A DNA stretch of 64,000 bases from Marinomonas algicola (GCF_014805825.1 NZ_CP061941.1:2170001-2234000), one strand, 5' to 3'. Shown: positions 26,345-36,726, numbered from the stretch's first letter. Made by a program: numbers and translations. The notes: a model not told the origin generated them from the sequence alone.

Positions 26345-29200
26345 GTGACCCATATGCACAGCTCATTATCTCTCTACGATACTATTCCAATAAGCCTAGC
26401 TCTCATTTCCACCAGCCAAACTATTGTTTATACCAATTTGCAATGGCAAAAAAACCTTATAGCGTTTGAAAACAGTCATGTTTTCACACAAAAAGGCCAA
26501 AATTGGCCTTGTAAAAACATGCCAAACTCTCTTTCTAAAGCGCTTAAAAATGCAATAACGAAATTAGAATTAGAAGGTATAAATCAAAAGGATATTCAGC
26601 TAAGCCTTTTTATTTCAGGCGATACCTACCACTTTACATTTTCACTTTCTTCAATTGAGATAGAGGGTCAAGCCTTTGTTCTTGTCTCCATCCAGCATTC
26701 AATTGACAAAGTTTTAAACACCATTAATCCAACGTTAATGGATAAAAATGAGTGTCTTATCTTAAACTCCCTACATGAAGGGGTGATTATTCAAGACGCT
26801 AATGGTGTCATCACTGCAAACAACCTTTCTGCAGAAGCCATTTTAAATTTAAGCAGTAGCAATATTAGAGGGCGTGTTAACAATGACTGGGAAACAATAA
26901 CCGAATACGGAGCTCATTATCCAGCTGACAAGCACCCTTCCACCTTAGCAAGATTACTTGGGATCCCAGTATTTAACTCTGTAATGGGCATAAAAACACC
27001 TGAAAGAGAGTTACGCTGGATCAACATAAACGCCCAACCCATTTTTAACGACAATGAAATAACGCCTTATATTACCGTCACCTCCTTTACAGACATTACA
27101 GAAGAGCGCCTCCATCAAAGTGAGCTTAACAAACTATCTACACGACTTCACCTCGCCCTGAAGGCTGGAAATACAGGTGTCTGGGAATACGACATTGAGA
27201 CAAAAAAGGTCCTTTGGGACAACACCATGTTTCGTATTTTTGATGTGGACCCTACCGAATTTAAAGGTGAGCTTAACGATGTATTACAAATAATCCACCC
27301 TGACGATTTAGAAAGGGTTATTGATCAAATTAATACGGCAAACAACGCTGAAGCAGGGGCAAACATAACGTTTACATTTAGAATACTGGCGCGAAACAAA
27401 GAAATCCGTCATATTTACTCAGCTTCCACTTTTGTAAAATCCAATACAGGATCAGGAGGCTCGTTAGTTGGCATCAATAGAGATATCAGTACAGAACGAC
27501 GAGCAGAAGAACACATGCTCGCCCGCCACGACCACTTAGTCGAACTCATTAGCAGCCTGCCAATTGCGGTTTTTTCGATAAGCAATAATAACATTGCTAT
27601 CAACAAACAAGGCGAAGCGCTTATCGGCTACGAAAACCATGAAATAAATACAGCAGAGAAATTTTTTAACACATTATTTGATGATCGCATCACGCCAAAC
27701 CCGGATTTTTTGAACTGCGTTACGGGCAACACAACGCTAATTAGTCAATGTAAAATGCAGATTATTCGACGTAATGGGCAAGTACGTTGGGTAGAGTTTA
27801 AAGGATGTAGATTAGAAAAACAGCAAGCATGGATAATGCACGATATTTCAGATCAAGTAGTCGCCGAAGAAAATTTAAAAAAACTGGCCTTCTATGATCC
27901 CCTTACCAAGCTATCCAATAGAACAACCATTGAAAAGAAACTCATTGCTTCCATTTCTGAGGCCGCTCAAAAGAACACTCAAATCGGGTTATTAATTCTT
28001 GATCTTGACCAATTTAAAAACGTTAATGACACCTATGGACATCATGTAGGAGACAAATTACTGATTGCGGTGGCAGAACGACTGAAGGAAGAAGTTCGAC
28101 CGAATGAAAATTTTGGTCGCATGGGTGGAGATGAATTCATGGTCATTATTGAAAATTTAAACAATCAACAAGAACTGCTCGATATCGCTCATAAATTACT
28201 ACACACTCTCACTCGCCCAATACCACTTCCAGGTCAAACCAGCGTCCACCTAAAAACCAGCATCAGTATTGGCGCTAGCGTTTATCCTGAACATGGAACG
28301 GATCATATAAACTTATTCAAGAATGCCGATGCGGCATTGTATAAAGCTAAATTTTTAGGTAAAAATAGAGTCCAACTCTATCTAGAAGAGTTCACTCAGG
28401 TACTACAGAAAAAACTTGCCCTTGAAAACATGATTGATCAAGGCATGCAGAACAAGGCCTTCAAATTACACTTTCAGCCGATTGTTAATAGCAAAACAAA
28501 CAAAACAATTGGCGCCGAATGCCTGACACGCTGGCATGATCGCGAACTCGGCAATATTCCACCCGATAAATTTATTAAAGCAGCCGAATCAAGCGGACAA
28601 ATAATAAAGCTAGGGCTATGGATACTAGAAAACGCGTGTAACACTTTTGTCGAGTGGGAAAGACAAGGCGTTCATCTCGACTATATCGCCGTAAACATTT
28701 CTCCTATTCAGTTTAATGATGCCTCATTTATTAGCAGCATCCAGCGGATATTATCGACAACAGGACTCTCACCAAAACATCTTGTTTTGGAAATTACTGA
28801 AGGCATCCTGATGCAGCACCGCGCACAAACTAAAAAGACCCTTTTGCAGCTAAAACAACTCAACATTCGATTAGCGATTGATGACTTTGGCACAGGCTAT
28901 TCATCTTTAGCGTATTTAAAATATTTTGATGTCAGCATTTTAAAAATTGACAAAAGTTTTATTCAAGACGTCATGATAGACCCGGTGGATGCGCAAATTA
29001 CAGAAGCGATCATATCAATTGCTAAAAACTTAAATTTAACGGTTGTTGCTGAAGGCGTTGAAAACACGGATCAACTGGAATTCGTTAGAAACCATCATTG
29101 CGGCACTTATCAAGGCTATTTAAAAAGTCCAGCACTCAATAACAATGACTTTATTGCCTTTATAAAAGAAGAAAACATGGAAGAAATGGATATATCATAA
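26345..29200 (+). CDS. PAS-GGDEF-EAL cyclic-di-GMP signalling protein
   Basis: The 951-residue cytoplasmic protein has about three PAS domains (roughly 135-250, 260-385, 390-505), then a GGDEF domain (about 510-675; intact GGDEF in FGRMGGDEFMVII) and an EAL domain (about 690-940; DDFGTGYSSLAYLK and AEGVEN present). The EAL signature reads ECL (GAECLTRW), keeping the metal-binding glutamate. Both synthase and phosphodiesterase activities are possible, with PAS domains sensing redox state, light or small molecules. No membrane segment is evident. The GTG start is supported by AGGAG six bases upstream; the ATG three codons later is less well placed. Confidence 0.9.
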   Translation: MTHMHSSLSLYDTIPISLALISTSQTIVYTNLQWQKNLIAFENSHVFTQKGQNWPCKNMPNSLSKALKNAITKLELEGINQKDIQLSLFISGDTYHFTFSLSSIEIEGQAFVLVSIQHSIDKVLNTINPTLMDKNECLILNSLHEGVIIQDANGVITANNLSAEAILNLSSSNIRGRVNNDWETITEYGAHYPADKHPSTLARLLGIPVFNSVMGIKTPERELRWININAQPIFNDNEITPYITVTSFTDITEERLHQSELNKLSTRLHLALKAGNTGVWEYDIETKKVLWDNTMFRIFDVDPTEFKGELNDVLQIIHPDDLERVIDQINTANNAEAGANITFTFRILARNKEIRHIYSASTFVKSNTGSGGSLVGINRDISTERRAEEHMLARHDHLVELISSLPIAVFSISNNNIAINKQGEALIGYENHEINTAEKFFNTLFDDRITPNPDFLNCVTGNTTLISQCKMQIIRRNGQVRWVEFKGCRLEKQQAWIMHDISDQVVAEENLKKLAFYDPLTKLSNRTTIEKKLIASISEAAQKNTQIGLLILDLDQFKNVNDTYGHHVGDKLLIAVAERLKEEVRPNENFGRMGGDEFMVIIENLNNQQELLDIAHKLLHTLTRPIPLPGQTSVHLKTSISIGASVYPEHGTDHINLFKNADAALYKAKFLGKNRVQLYLEEFTQVLQKKLALENMIDQGMQNKAFKLHFQPIVNSKTNKTIGAECLTRWHDRELGNIPPDKFIKAAESSGQIIKLGLWILENACNTFVEWERQGVHLDYIAVNISPIQFNDASFISSIQRILSTTGLSPKHLVLEITEGILMQHRAQTKKTLLQLKQLNIRLAIDDFGTGYSSLAYLKYFDVSILKIDKSFIQDVMIDPVDAQITEAIISIAKNLNLTVVAEGVENTDQLEFVRNHHCGTYQGYLKSPALNNNDFIAFIKEENMEEMDIS

Positions 29201-29206
29201 AAAAGC

Positions 29207-29237
29207 TCAGCGTCCGTTTTGTGAAAAACGAACGCTA
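29207..29237 (-). terminator. Terminator-like hairpin after trhO
   Basis: Read on the minus strand, AGCGTTCGTTTT and AAAACGGACGCT pair over 12 positions with one mismatch around a short loop. GAGCTTTTTT follows, so this is a plausible end for the trhO transcript. Confidence 0.65.
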
Positions 29238-29256
29238 ATTACATGATACTTTAGAA

Positions 29257-30243
29257 TTACTTAGCGGCTCTTATTGCCCTTTGTCGATCTTTTTCTTGTT
29301 GCTTTTCTTGACGATGCTTGTCTACAGCCTGCGACACATCGGCACCAATATGCTCTTCTCCACGCATGCGAGCTAATTGAACCTGTCTTTCTCGCTCAAT
29401 AAAGCGCTGACGCTGTTGATCCGTTACTTTATCAAAACAATGAACACAGCTTACACCCTGCTGAAAACGCTCGTCTTGTTTTTCTTCTTCAGTAATCGGC
29501 ATACGGCAAGCATGGCACTGGTCATATTCGCCTTTTTCAAGACTGTGATTGACCGAAACGCGATTATCAAACACAAAACACTCGCCCTCCCACATCGTTT
29601 CTTCTGGAGCAACTTCTTCAAGATATTTAAGTATGCCACCCTCCAGATGATACACCTCTTCAAATCCCTGCTCTTTCATATAAGCCGTGGACTTCTCACA
29701 ACGAATACCTCCAGTACAAAACATAGCGACTTTTTTCTGCTTAGTCGGATCCATGTTTTCCTTCACATAATTTGGAAATTCTCGAAATGTATCTGTTTTA
29801 GGATTCACTGCATTTTGGAACGTACCGATTTGAACTTCATAATCATTACGAGTATCAATCAAAACAACATCGGGATCAGAAATTAATGCATTCCAATCCT
29901 TTGGTTTAACATAAGTACCAACAACTTCTTTTGGATCGATACCTTCAACACCCATAGTAACGATTTCTTTTTTTAATTTAACCTTAGTGCGATAAAAAGG
30001 CATTTCCTCATCGAAAGATTCTTTACATGACAAGTTATCTAATCCAGGAACTTGGCCAAGCCACTGCAACATGCTATCAATAGCCTCTCGAGTACCGGCT
30101 ACCGTGCCATTAATGCCTTCATTCGCCAGCAATAAAGTGCCACGAATGCCATTATCTTCAAGCATTGCTTGCAACGGTTCGCGTAATTCTTGGTAATTTT
30201 CTAAAGTAACAAATTTATATAAAGCACACACTACAACAGACAC
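29257..30243 (-). CDS. trhO: tRNA uridine(34) hydroxylase (rhodanese-family, YceA/TrhO)
   Basis: TrhO uses oxygen to hydroxylate uridine 34 of certain tRNAs, a step towards 5-carboxymethoxyuridine. The 328-residue protein has the N-terminal domain (LLLANEGINGTVAGTREAID) and a rhodanese domain with catalytic C176 in MFCTGGIRCEKS. A C-terminal cysteine pair region (CHACRMPITEEEKQ, then CVHC) and a basic tail follow. Length and order match E. coli YceA. It is a single gene. Confidence 0.94.
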   Translation of the reverse strand: MSVVVCALYKFVTLENYQELREPLQAMLEDNGIRGTLLLANEGINGTVAGTREAIDSMLQWLGQVPGLDNLSCKESFDEEMPFYRTKVKLKKEIVTMGVEGIDPKEVVGTYVKPKDWNALISDPDVVLIDTRNDYEVQIGTFQNAVNPKTDTFREFPNYVKENMDPTKQKKVAMFCTGGIRCEKSTAYMKEQGFEEVYHLEGGILKYLEEVAPEETMWEGECFVFDNRVSVNHSLEKGEYDQCHACRMPITEEEKQDERFQQGVSCVHCFDKVTDQQRQRFIERERQVQLARMRGEEHIGADVSQAVDKHRQEKQQEKDRQRAIRAAK

Positions 30244-30437
30244 ATTTTTCTCCTCTGCGATCTGGAACGTAAAACCAGAGCATAATTAATTACACATATT
30301 AACCACTATTCACTAAGCCCAGTATTGAGCGCTGGATATAGGGTGCGAATTATAAGAAAAATCACACTATAATTCGACCTGATTTTAGCCATTTTCATTG
30401 AGATAGATCAATCAATGGAACCGTTTTACCAGCGTAA

Positions 30438-31100
30438 TTAACGGCTTGGATCAATTGTTAAACGATCGGTTGCATTTACTCGGTACCAACCCGCAATACT
30501 GTGTCGGCATACGTTAGCAGGATTTACCTGATGAGCGAAGCTTTCACTCAAGAAAACCACAAAGCGACCCTTTACTGGCAATATTGTCGCAATACTTTTA
30601 TCCACATCATGCTCATCAAACATGACTAACTCGCCACCATTCGATCCCAGCCAACGTTCATTCAAATACAAAACAGTCGATAAAACGCGATTTCCTTTAC
30701 CTACAAAAGCATCAAAATGTTTATCATAATACCCATTCTCATGATAACGAGCAAAGTGAGCTTCATAATCAAAAAGCCCAAGTAATAACATTCGATTCAA
30801 GGTTACTTTCAACGCTTCCATCGCCACCAAAAAATCTCGCCTTGCTGGAGTATTCCCATCAATCCACATGATGCAATCCTGACGAACGTCTAATTTCACT
30901 TGATGGTCCGACTTTCTCCCAATACCCGCTTGTTGCATCATTTCATCTGGCAACTGATTCACTTCCATTACCAACGAGTCAATCAACTCACAGGAAAAAG
31001 CATCATCCAACACACACCAACCTTTAGCCTTTAATGAACTGGCTAATATTTCTATAGCAGACACTGACATAAAATTGTCTAGACCAGTTAATGTGATCAT
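30438..31100 (-). CDS. SM-20/PHD-like Fe(II)/2-oxoglutarate prolyl hydroxylase-type oxygenase
   Basis: I start it at the ATG ending at 31100, which has AGGAAG six bases upstream; the frame extends further without support. The 220-residue protein shows the double-stranded beta-helix ligands H128 and D130 (KHFDAF), H190 (SFAHQV) and R199 (CRHSIAGW). ARYHENGYYDKHFD is characteristic of the bacterial prolyl-hydroxylase-like family, one member of which (from Pseudomonas) hydroxylates EF-Tu. A similar protein-hydroxylating role is possible but not shown. It is divergent from radD with a 92-bp gap. Confidence 0.82.
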   Translation of the reverse strand: MITLTGLDNFMSVSAIEILASSLKAKGWCVLDDAFSCELIDSLVMEVNQLPDEMMQQAGIGRKSDHQVKLDVRQDCIMWIDGNTPARRDFLVAMEALKVTLNRMLLLGLFDYEAHFARYHENGYYDKHFDAFVGKGNRVLSTVLYLNERWLGSNGGELVMFDEHDVDKSIATILPVKGRFVVFLSESFAHQVNPANVCRHSIAGWYRVNATDRLTIDPSR

Positions 31101-31192
31101 GTAGAACTTCCTAAAATGCAACGTTATAATGTGCGGCATCATACTGTACTATCTCTGTTTGACGAACGACTAAATGATTTTTCTATTAAAAT

Positions 31193-33013
31193 ATGTCTCA
31201 ATTCATACTTCGTGAATATCAAACTAAAGCGGTACAGGCAACACTTTCGCACTTTCGGTCTGATTCAACCCCAGCCGTCATTGTATTGCCGACTGGAGCG
31301 GGAAAAAGCCTAGTTATTGCTGAACTAAGTCGACTGGCTCGTGGTCGGGTGCTTTGTCTTGCGCATGTAAAAGAGCTGGTCGAACAGAATCACCTAAAAT
31401 TTGAAGCGACAGGAAGGTCTGCAGGGGTTTTCTCAGCAGGGTTAGGCGAAAAATGCTCAACAGAACAAATCACCTTTGCTAGCGTACAGTCTCTTGCACC
31501 AAATTTAGATGCTTTTGATAAAAAGATAAGCCTATTAATTATCGACGAATGCCACCGGATTTCCGATACTAAAGAGACGCAATACCAGCGAGTAATTCAG
31601 CATCTTCAGTTAATCAATCCTTCAATTAAAATACTAGGGTTAACAGCCACACCTTTTCGGCTTGGTGCAGGCTGGATTTATGAGCAACATTATTACGGGT
31701 TCGTAAGATCAAGTGAGCCAAGGTTTTTTAAAAAATGTATTTATGAATTGCCCTTAAGACAAATGATCAATGAAGGATATTTAACAACACCCATTCTTTT
31801 TGATGCGGCCATTGCACACTATGATTTCTCAAAACTAGAAACAACGCCTACCTCACCTGACGGGTTCGACCAACAAGAAAAGTCACTTAACACCCTTATT
31901 GGTAAATACCCTCGAGTAACACAAGCGATTGTAGAACAGATTATTGATCTATCGAAAAAAAGAGAAGGCACGATGATTTTCGCCTCTACAGTGCAACACG
32001 CACAGGAAATCACTCAATACATTGAAAACCAAGACCCCAATAACCTGGTCAAATTAGTTCATGGGGGTACTAAGCTGCCTCAAAGAGATGACATTATTCG
32101 TCAATTCAAAGCCAAAGAAATAAAATACCTAGTCAATGTTTCAGTGCTCACTACCGGATTTGATGCACCTCATGTAGATGTCATTGCGATTTTAAGGCCT
32201 ACACAATCCATTAGCCTCTTTCAACAAATTGTTGGTCGCGGATTACGCCTTAGTGCTAATAAAAAAGACTGTTTAATACTGGATTACGCTAACAATGCTT
32301 ACGATCTATTTATGCCAGAAATTGGAGAAAAGAAACCCTCACAAGACTCAGTACCGGTTCAAGTGGAATGCCCTATTTGCGAGTTTGCCAATACGTTTTG
32401 GGGGAAAGTGGACCGTGATGGCGATATCATTGAACACTTTGGACGACGATGCCATGGTTTAATAGAGACGGATTTAACTGGAAACGTTTTATCAAGATTA
32501 GACAAGAGCGCTAGCCTTGCAGGAAACACAGAGAAATCACAATGCAAATACCGCTTTCGCTTCAAGGTTTGTCCACTTTGTAACGAAGAAAATGATATTG
32601 CTGCGCGACACTGCCAATCATGCGAAGGACGACTCATTGATCCTGATGATCTTTTAAAAAAAGCGCTGAATTTAAAAGATGCAAAAGTAATCCGCTGCTC
32701 TGGTATTGACAGCACAATAAAGCAAAACATCCTGACGATTAGATACTTTGATGAAGATGGCAACGAATTAAAAGAAAACTTCGATACAAGTAAAAAGAAC
32801 GCTTTAACGCGCTTTAACGAATACTTTGCACGACGAATTGCACAAGGCACAAAACCAATCGTATTTACTCATATAGATGAAATTGCGCCATTCCTATCTT
32901 TTTTACCGCACCCTGATTTTGTCATTGCCAGAAAAAAATCACACTATTGGAAAGTAACTGAGCGATTGTTTGATTATGAAGGTCCTTACAGAAAGGCCAA
33001 TCAACTTTACTAA
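31193..33013 (+). CDS. radD: DEAD/DEAH-box helicase RadD (YejH)
   Basis: RadD is a superfamily 2 ATPase that works with RecA and SSB in DNA double-strand break repair. The 606-residue protein matches E. coli RadD end to end: Walker A PTGAGKS (33-39), DECH box (118-121), GLTATPFRLG, VLTTGFDAPHVD and QQIVGRGLRL. Two C-terminal zinc-binding clusters (CPICEFANTFWGK; CPLCNEENDIAARHCQSC) and the terminal HPDFVIARKK...YW segment complete it. Confidence 0.95.
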   Translation: MSQFILREYQTKAVQATLSHFRSDSTPAVIVLPTGAGKSLVIAELSRLARGRVLCLAHVKELVEQNHLKFEATGRSAGVFSAGLGEKCSTEQITFASVQSLAPNLDAFDKKISLLIIDECHRISDTKETQYQRVIQHLQLINPSIKILGLTATPFRLGAGWIYEQHYYGFVRSSEPRFFKKCIYELPLRQMINEGYLTTPILFDAAIAHYDFSKLETTPTSPDGFDQQEKSLNTLIGKYPRVTQAIVEQIIDLSKKREGTMIFASTVQHAQEITQYIENQDPNNLVKLVHGGTKLPQRDDIIRQFKAKEIKYLVNVSVLTTGFDAPHVDVIAILRPTQSISLFQQIVGRGLRLSANKKDCLILDYANNAYDLFMPEIGEKKPSQDSVPVQVECPICEFANTFWGKVDRDGDIIEHFGRRCHGLIETDLTGNVLSRLDKSASLAGNTEKSQCKYRFRFKVCPLCNEENDIAARHCQSCEGRLIDPDDLLKKALNLKDAKVIRCSGIDSTIKQNILTIRYFDEDGNELKENFDTSKKNALTRFNEYFARRIAQGTKPIVFTHIDEIAPFLSFLPHPDFVIARKKSHYWKVTERLFDYEGPYRKANQLY

Positions 33014-33019
33014 TACTGG

Positions 33020-33625
33020 TTACAAATGACGTGTATTTGCGGCAACCGCGCTTTGATAGGAAATAGAAAAAGGTTTGTTTAAAGCCGACAACTTCTGTTT
33101 CGCATTATCAGGAACAAATTCAGAACTTGCTAATTCACTGAGTAAAACGTGTAAAAAGTTAGACACTATATTCTCACAGAAAACCTGAGCCACCCTCTCA
33201 TCCACTCCAACACTACAATATTTATACATTGCCTTGGCTTGCAATACCTGCATTTGCTTGGTAAAAAATCCACCCTTCAACAAACTGTCCATTAAAACTA
33301 AATGGGTTGCCTCTATGTGACTCCCGTAGAAACGGAACAAAATATCGGCATAAAACTCAAAGAAGATAACCGGATGACTACTCTCTACATAGGTTGCATC
33401 CGACGCACTTTTTAATGCGGTATCCATATCCTCAAAAAAAAGTTCTTTGACAAGTGAGAGTTTATCAGGGAAATGACTAAAAAAAGTACCAACAGCAAGA
33501 CCACAGGCTTTACTAATGAATCGGGTATTTGTAGCAGCAATACCTTTTTCTGAGAAAGACGCCTTTGCCGTGAGTTTGATCAACTCACGTGTAGCCAGCT
33601 TCTTTTTCTTTCTTTGGTCACTCAT
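33020..33625 (-). CDS. TetR-family transcriptional regulator
   Basis: The 201-residue protein has an N-terminal TetR helix-turn-helix (about 8-58, with ASFSEKGIAATNTRFISKACGLAVGTFFSHFPDK) and an all-helical ligand domain with no recognisable specificity. It is convergent with radD, with 6 bp between stops. The DUF1499 gene lies 98 bp upstream in the same orientation, and either it or a distant gene may be the target. Confidence 0.88.
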   Translation of the reverse strand: MSDQRKKKKLATRELIKLTAKASFSEKGIAATNTRFISKACGLAVGTFFSHFPDKLSLVKELFFEDMDTALKSASDATYVESSHPVIFFEFYADILFRFYGSHIEATHLVLMDSLLKGGFFTKQMQVLQAKAMYKYCSVGVDERVAQVFCENIVSNFLHVLLSELASSEFVPDNAKQKLSALNKPFSISYQSAVAANTRHL

Positions 33626-33723
33626 ACATTAAGCCCATCATCCACTTTAAAGGAGAGTGTATCCCTAATTTCTCCAGCAGAAAAGGCTTTCAGAGTACAG
33701 AGAATGCACCCTCATGCTTCGCA

Positions 33724-34476
33724 TTAATTTTCCGATCGCTCTACACGCTCATGCAACCGCATTTCAAGGGCCAGCATAAAATCCTTAATACGCTCAGCAT
33801 TTGTACCCCAGTCTCCAACGCCAATACGAGAACTGGAGCGCATGTCAATGCGTGTTACATTGTGATCTTCTCTAATACGTATGACAACATCGTCTCTAAA
33901 CCCAAAAACAGGTGTTCTAGCCGTCGCCTCAACAACACCAGCATCAGGGTAAGATTCAACTAACTCCCAGCCTTTTTCCTCTATTAACAATAATACTTCA
34001 GGTAGTATCTCGCTAGGATTTAGAACAGAAAACGCAGGTTTAACATTAGGATAATACTTTAGTTGAGTACGGATGTTTTTTTCATTATAGAAAGTTGAAT
34101 TTTCAGAAAAAGTGCGAATCATAGGGACGTGAATATAGCTGGGGGGGACATCTACATCAGTCGAAATATCAGAAATCTCAGGCAATCCAGATTTTGAAAA
34201 ATAAAACCCTATCCAGAATACACTGTAAATCAGAGGGATAAACGCCGCAATACAAAAAACCAACTTGCTATTAGTACCCTTTTCGCAAGGGCAAAAGAAG
34301 ACAGACAAAAAAGCCACTAAAGAGAGCGCTATAGAAAAATAGACACTTTTGATTAGCAGAGAAAAGCCAGTAACAGGTTCTAAAAACCCAACGCGAACAC
34401 CTGCAATAGATAGAAACACTAAACAGCCAAGTAGCAACAACGAAATGTATAGTATCGGTGAGATATATCGACTCAT
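33724..34476 (-). CDS. DUF1499-domain membrane protein
   Basis: The 250-residue protein has three N-terminal membrane segments (about 8-26, 43-62, 73-92) and a soluble C-terminal DUF1499 domain (about 125-245). Domain features are a Y-P-N-VKP start, GWELV..YPDAGVVEATARTPVFGFRDDVVIRIRE, and R-IDMRSSSRIGVGDWGTNAERI. The family is widespread and uncharacterised. No operon partner is clear. Confidence 0.82.
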   Translation of the reverse strand: MSRYISPILYISLLLLGCLVFLSIAGVRVGFLEPVTGFSLLIKSVYFSIALSLVAFLSVFFCPCEKGTNSKLVFCIAAFIPLIYSVFWIGFYFSKSGLPEISDISTDVDVPPSYIHVPMIRTFSENSTFYNEKNIRTQLKYYPNVKPAFSVLNPSEILPEVLLLIEEKGWELVESYPDAGVVEATARTPVFGFRDDVVIRIREDHNVTRIDMRSSSRIGVGDWGTNAERIKDFMLALEMRLHERVERSEN

Positions 34477-34801
34477 ATTCCACTCATCATTAATAAGAAT
34501 ATCTCAACAATATACTTGCTGAGAGACACTTAAAAGCACCCTCCCTATGATTTAACTTTGATTCCTTGTTATTTGCATAATTAGCCAACTTAAACATTAA
34601 AAATGTCGATTTTAGTGCGTAAATGCACTTAATTAGCACCTTAACATAACCAAAAAAGCTTGATTTTATTAACTTATTCAAATCAAGCTATAAGCAGGCT
34701 CATAGTAGAATTATTCGCGGCTTCCTTAAATTGAGCCATTTAATAATCACCGACTCAACGAGGAAACCAAACAACTAGACTCCACGCTAAGCAACCGCCT
34801 C
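34477..34801. other. 325-bp intergenic region
   Basis: No gene is seen. It holds the terminator of the DUF2947 gene at 34657-34689 and presumably the promoter of the DUF1499 gene near its left end. Confidence 0.4.
34657..34689 (-). terminator. Intrinsic terminator downstream of the DUF2947 gene
   Basis: Perfect 10-base arms AGCTTGATTT (34657-34666) and AAATCAAGCT (34680-34689) are followed on the minus strand by six T. This is a standard terminator form, lying about 110 bp beyond the stop. Confidence 0.75.
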
Positions 34802-35278
34802 TCAACTACGTGAAAGCAGTTGGCACTGTCCATTGCTAAAAAACTGTATAGCCTGCTTTTTTTTCTTACCAAAAAGAATTGGACCATTATCAAAAAACAA
34901 AAAATTTTTCCAATAACGGGAGAAAACAACCCAAGTTGTTTCAATCACTTCATCACTGTGATAACAGAAAAATACAACAGTATCATCTCCCCAATGCCCC
35001 ACATGCTGCAAAACCTCATCTGGCAGAGAGTGGTCTTCAGAATCCCAGCAACTTTCCCAATGCGCACGGCCCATTTGATGGTTTTCCATTTTGAGCCAAT
35101 CATTGGGCGTTAAATGGTCCGGGTGAAGCTGTTCTTTACTGACATAATCCCGCCAAATGTTATTTGAAAACTCTTCAGACAACACTCGAATCTTTTCAAG
35201 ATCTTCTGTAGGGATTTTAGGGTCATCACGTTTAAACGCCCACGCTTTCTTAAAGGCATTAAAATCAGAATACTGCAT
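34802..35278 (-). CDS. DUF2947-family protein
   Basis: The protein (158 residues from the ATG ending at 35278; a GTG four codons upstream is possible, and neither has a clear ribosome site) matches the DUF2947 family. WGDDTVVFFCYHSDEVIETTW is followed by RYWKNFLFFDNGPILFGKK and KQAIQFFSNG. No catalytic motif is evident and function is unknown. It is a single gene ending before a terminator. Confidence 0.75.
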   Translation of the reverse strand: MQYSDFNAFKKAWAFKRDDPKIPTEDLEKIRVLSEEFSNNIWRDYVSKEQLHPDHLTPNDWLKMENHQMGRAHWESCWDSEDHSLPDEVLQHVGHWGDDTVVFFCYHSDEVIETTWVVFSRYWKNFLFFDNGPILFGKKKKQAIQFFSNGQCQLLSRS

Positions 35279-35603
35279 ATACACAATCACACTTAAAGTA
35301 GAATTTATTAAATTACCTTGATCCTATCAAAAAAAGCCATTTAGATAAGCCATCATAGGTCGATTCAGACGTTTAGGAACACATTTTCTGCCACCATACA
35401 GAATGAGACATTAAGTTTCAAACCCCACCTTTAAGATAAAGAAACCGCTCCCTCGCCCATAAAAACGCCAGGCCAAAATACAAACACGTAGTATTAATGA
35501 AAAAAACTAATCTATTTGATGAGAAAGCATCGTTTGTTGGATGCCATCTGTTCATCTACCATTTAATTGTTGTAATAAAACAACATTACATTTTTTGGAG
35601 AAT
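35279..35603. other. 325-bp AT-rich intergenic region
   Basis: I see no gene, hairpin or repeat that stands out. It should hold the promoters of the divergent DUF2947 gene and of the small gene to the right. Confidence 0.35.
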
Positions 35604-35795
35604 ATGATGGATACACAAATAAAATACGATGCACTTCTTGCTCAGTGGGGCTATGATGGTAGTGAATTTAAATACACTAAAAAAGCCTATGCATTTACAG
35701 CTAAATACACCAAAAGCATCATTAAATTGCTTATAAAGGCACGAATTTCAGCAACAAAGAGCACAATTTCAAACAGACTTTCCGCGCAATTCTAA
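35604..35795 (+). CDS. Small basic protein, unknown
   Basis: A 63-codon frame begins at tandem ATGs after TTGGAG; the second ATG has the better spacing. The product is rich in K, Y and A and basic at the C-terminus (IIKLLIKARISATKSTISNR). I do not recognise a family. The ribosome site argues for a real gene, but the short length leaves doubt. An upstream in-frame extension to 35541 exists but has no ribosome site. Confidence 0.45.
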   Translation: MMDTQIKYDALLAQWGYDGSEFKYTKKAYAFTAKYTKSIIKLLIKARISATKSTISNRLSAQF

Positions 35796-36023
35796 TAATG
35801 ATCACTTTGTTGATAGGGAAGAAAAAAAATAACACTCCCTTTTTCAACCTCGAACTCGTTCAATCTTCTATAAACGTCATATACTATTCTATTTATCATC
35901 ATTTAGTAATAAAATCACATATTACACACTCTTCTTCCTTTCAAATTTTGTCCGTAATAACGTAACATAAGCCTTGTAGCAACAAGACTAATAACGTTTC
36001 ATTCAAACATCAGAGGACCCATT

Positions 36024-36659
36024 ATGTACGAAGCTATCATTTTCGATTGCGACGGGGTAATAGTTGATACCGAAAACATGCTAAATCATATCTTCCAAGA
36101 AGAGCTTGCAAAATTAGGTTTAATTCTAACTCACAAAGAAATGGATCATCATTTTAGTGGTTATGCCGCTTCTGAAAACCTGTTAAAAATTGAAAAGTTA
36201 CTCAAAAAGCCTGTCCCTAGCCACTTTGCGAAAACGGTTGACAGTCGCTTTAAAAAAGAAATGGAAGCCAATCTCATCGCCATAGAAGGCGTTTATGATT
36301 TACTCAAAAAAATCAAACACCCTATCGCTATGGCGACCAACTCAAGAAAAGAGTCACTAAAATTTAAATTAACAAAGATAGGTCTGTTGGATACCTTTAA
36401 TGTACGTTTTTGTGTTGAAGACGTTGAACACCCAAAACCCAAACCAGATCTGTATTTAAAAGCCGCGAATGCACTCAATGTTGAACCAAAAAACTGCATT
36501 GCTATTGAAGATTCCGTGGCGGGTATTACGGCCGCCGTTGCGGCAGGCATGACGGTGTACGCTTACAGTGCATCAGTAGATAAAGTCGATCAATTAAATG
36601 CTGGTGCGACACTGACTTTTAATTCAATGAAAGAGCTAGAATCTTTACTTAACGTGTAA
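36024..36659 (+). CDS. HAD-superfamily phosphatase (beta-phosphoglucomutase-like)
   Basis: The 211-residue protein has the HAD motifs in order: FDCDGVIVDTE (motif I, residues 7-17), MATNSRKES (motif II), K in HPKPKPDLY (motif III) and AIEDSVAGITAAVAAGM (motif IV). A helical cap domain lies at about 15-80, as in subfamily I phosphatases that act on small sugar phosphates. Substrate specificity cannot be read. GAGG precedes the ATG. It is convergent with yejK and no pathway partner is adjacent. Confidence 0.88.
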   Translation: MYEAIIFDCDGVIVDTENMLNHIFQEELAKLGLILTHKEMDHHFSGYAASENLLKIEKLLKKPVPSHFAKTVDSRFKKEMEANLIAIEGVYDLLKKIKHPIAMATNSRKESLKFKLTKIGLLDTFNVRFCVEDVEHPKPKPDLYLKAANALNVEPKNCIAIEDSVAGITAAVAAGMTVYAYSASVDKVDQLNAGATLTFNSMKELESLLNV

Positions 36660-36726
36660 AGATTCTAATCATACTATCGCTCTTGGGCACCCATAAATCC
36701 ATAATAATATAGACGCATTAACTGGG

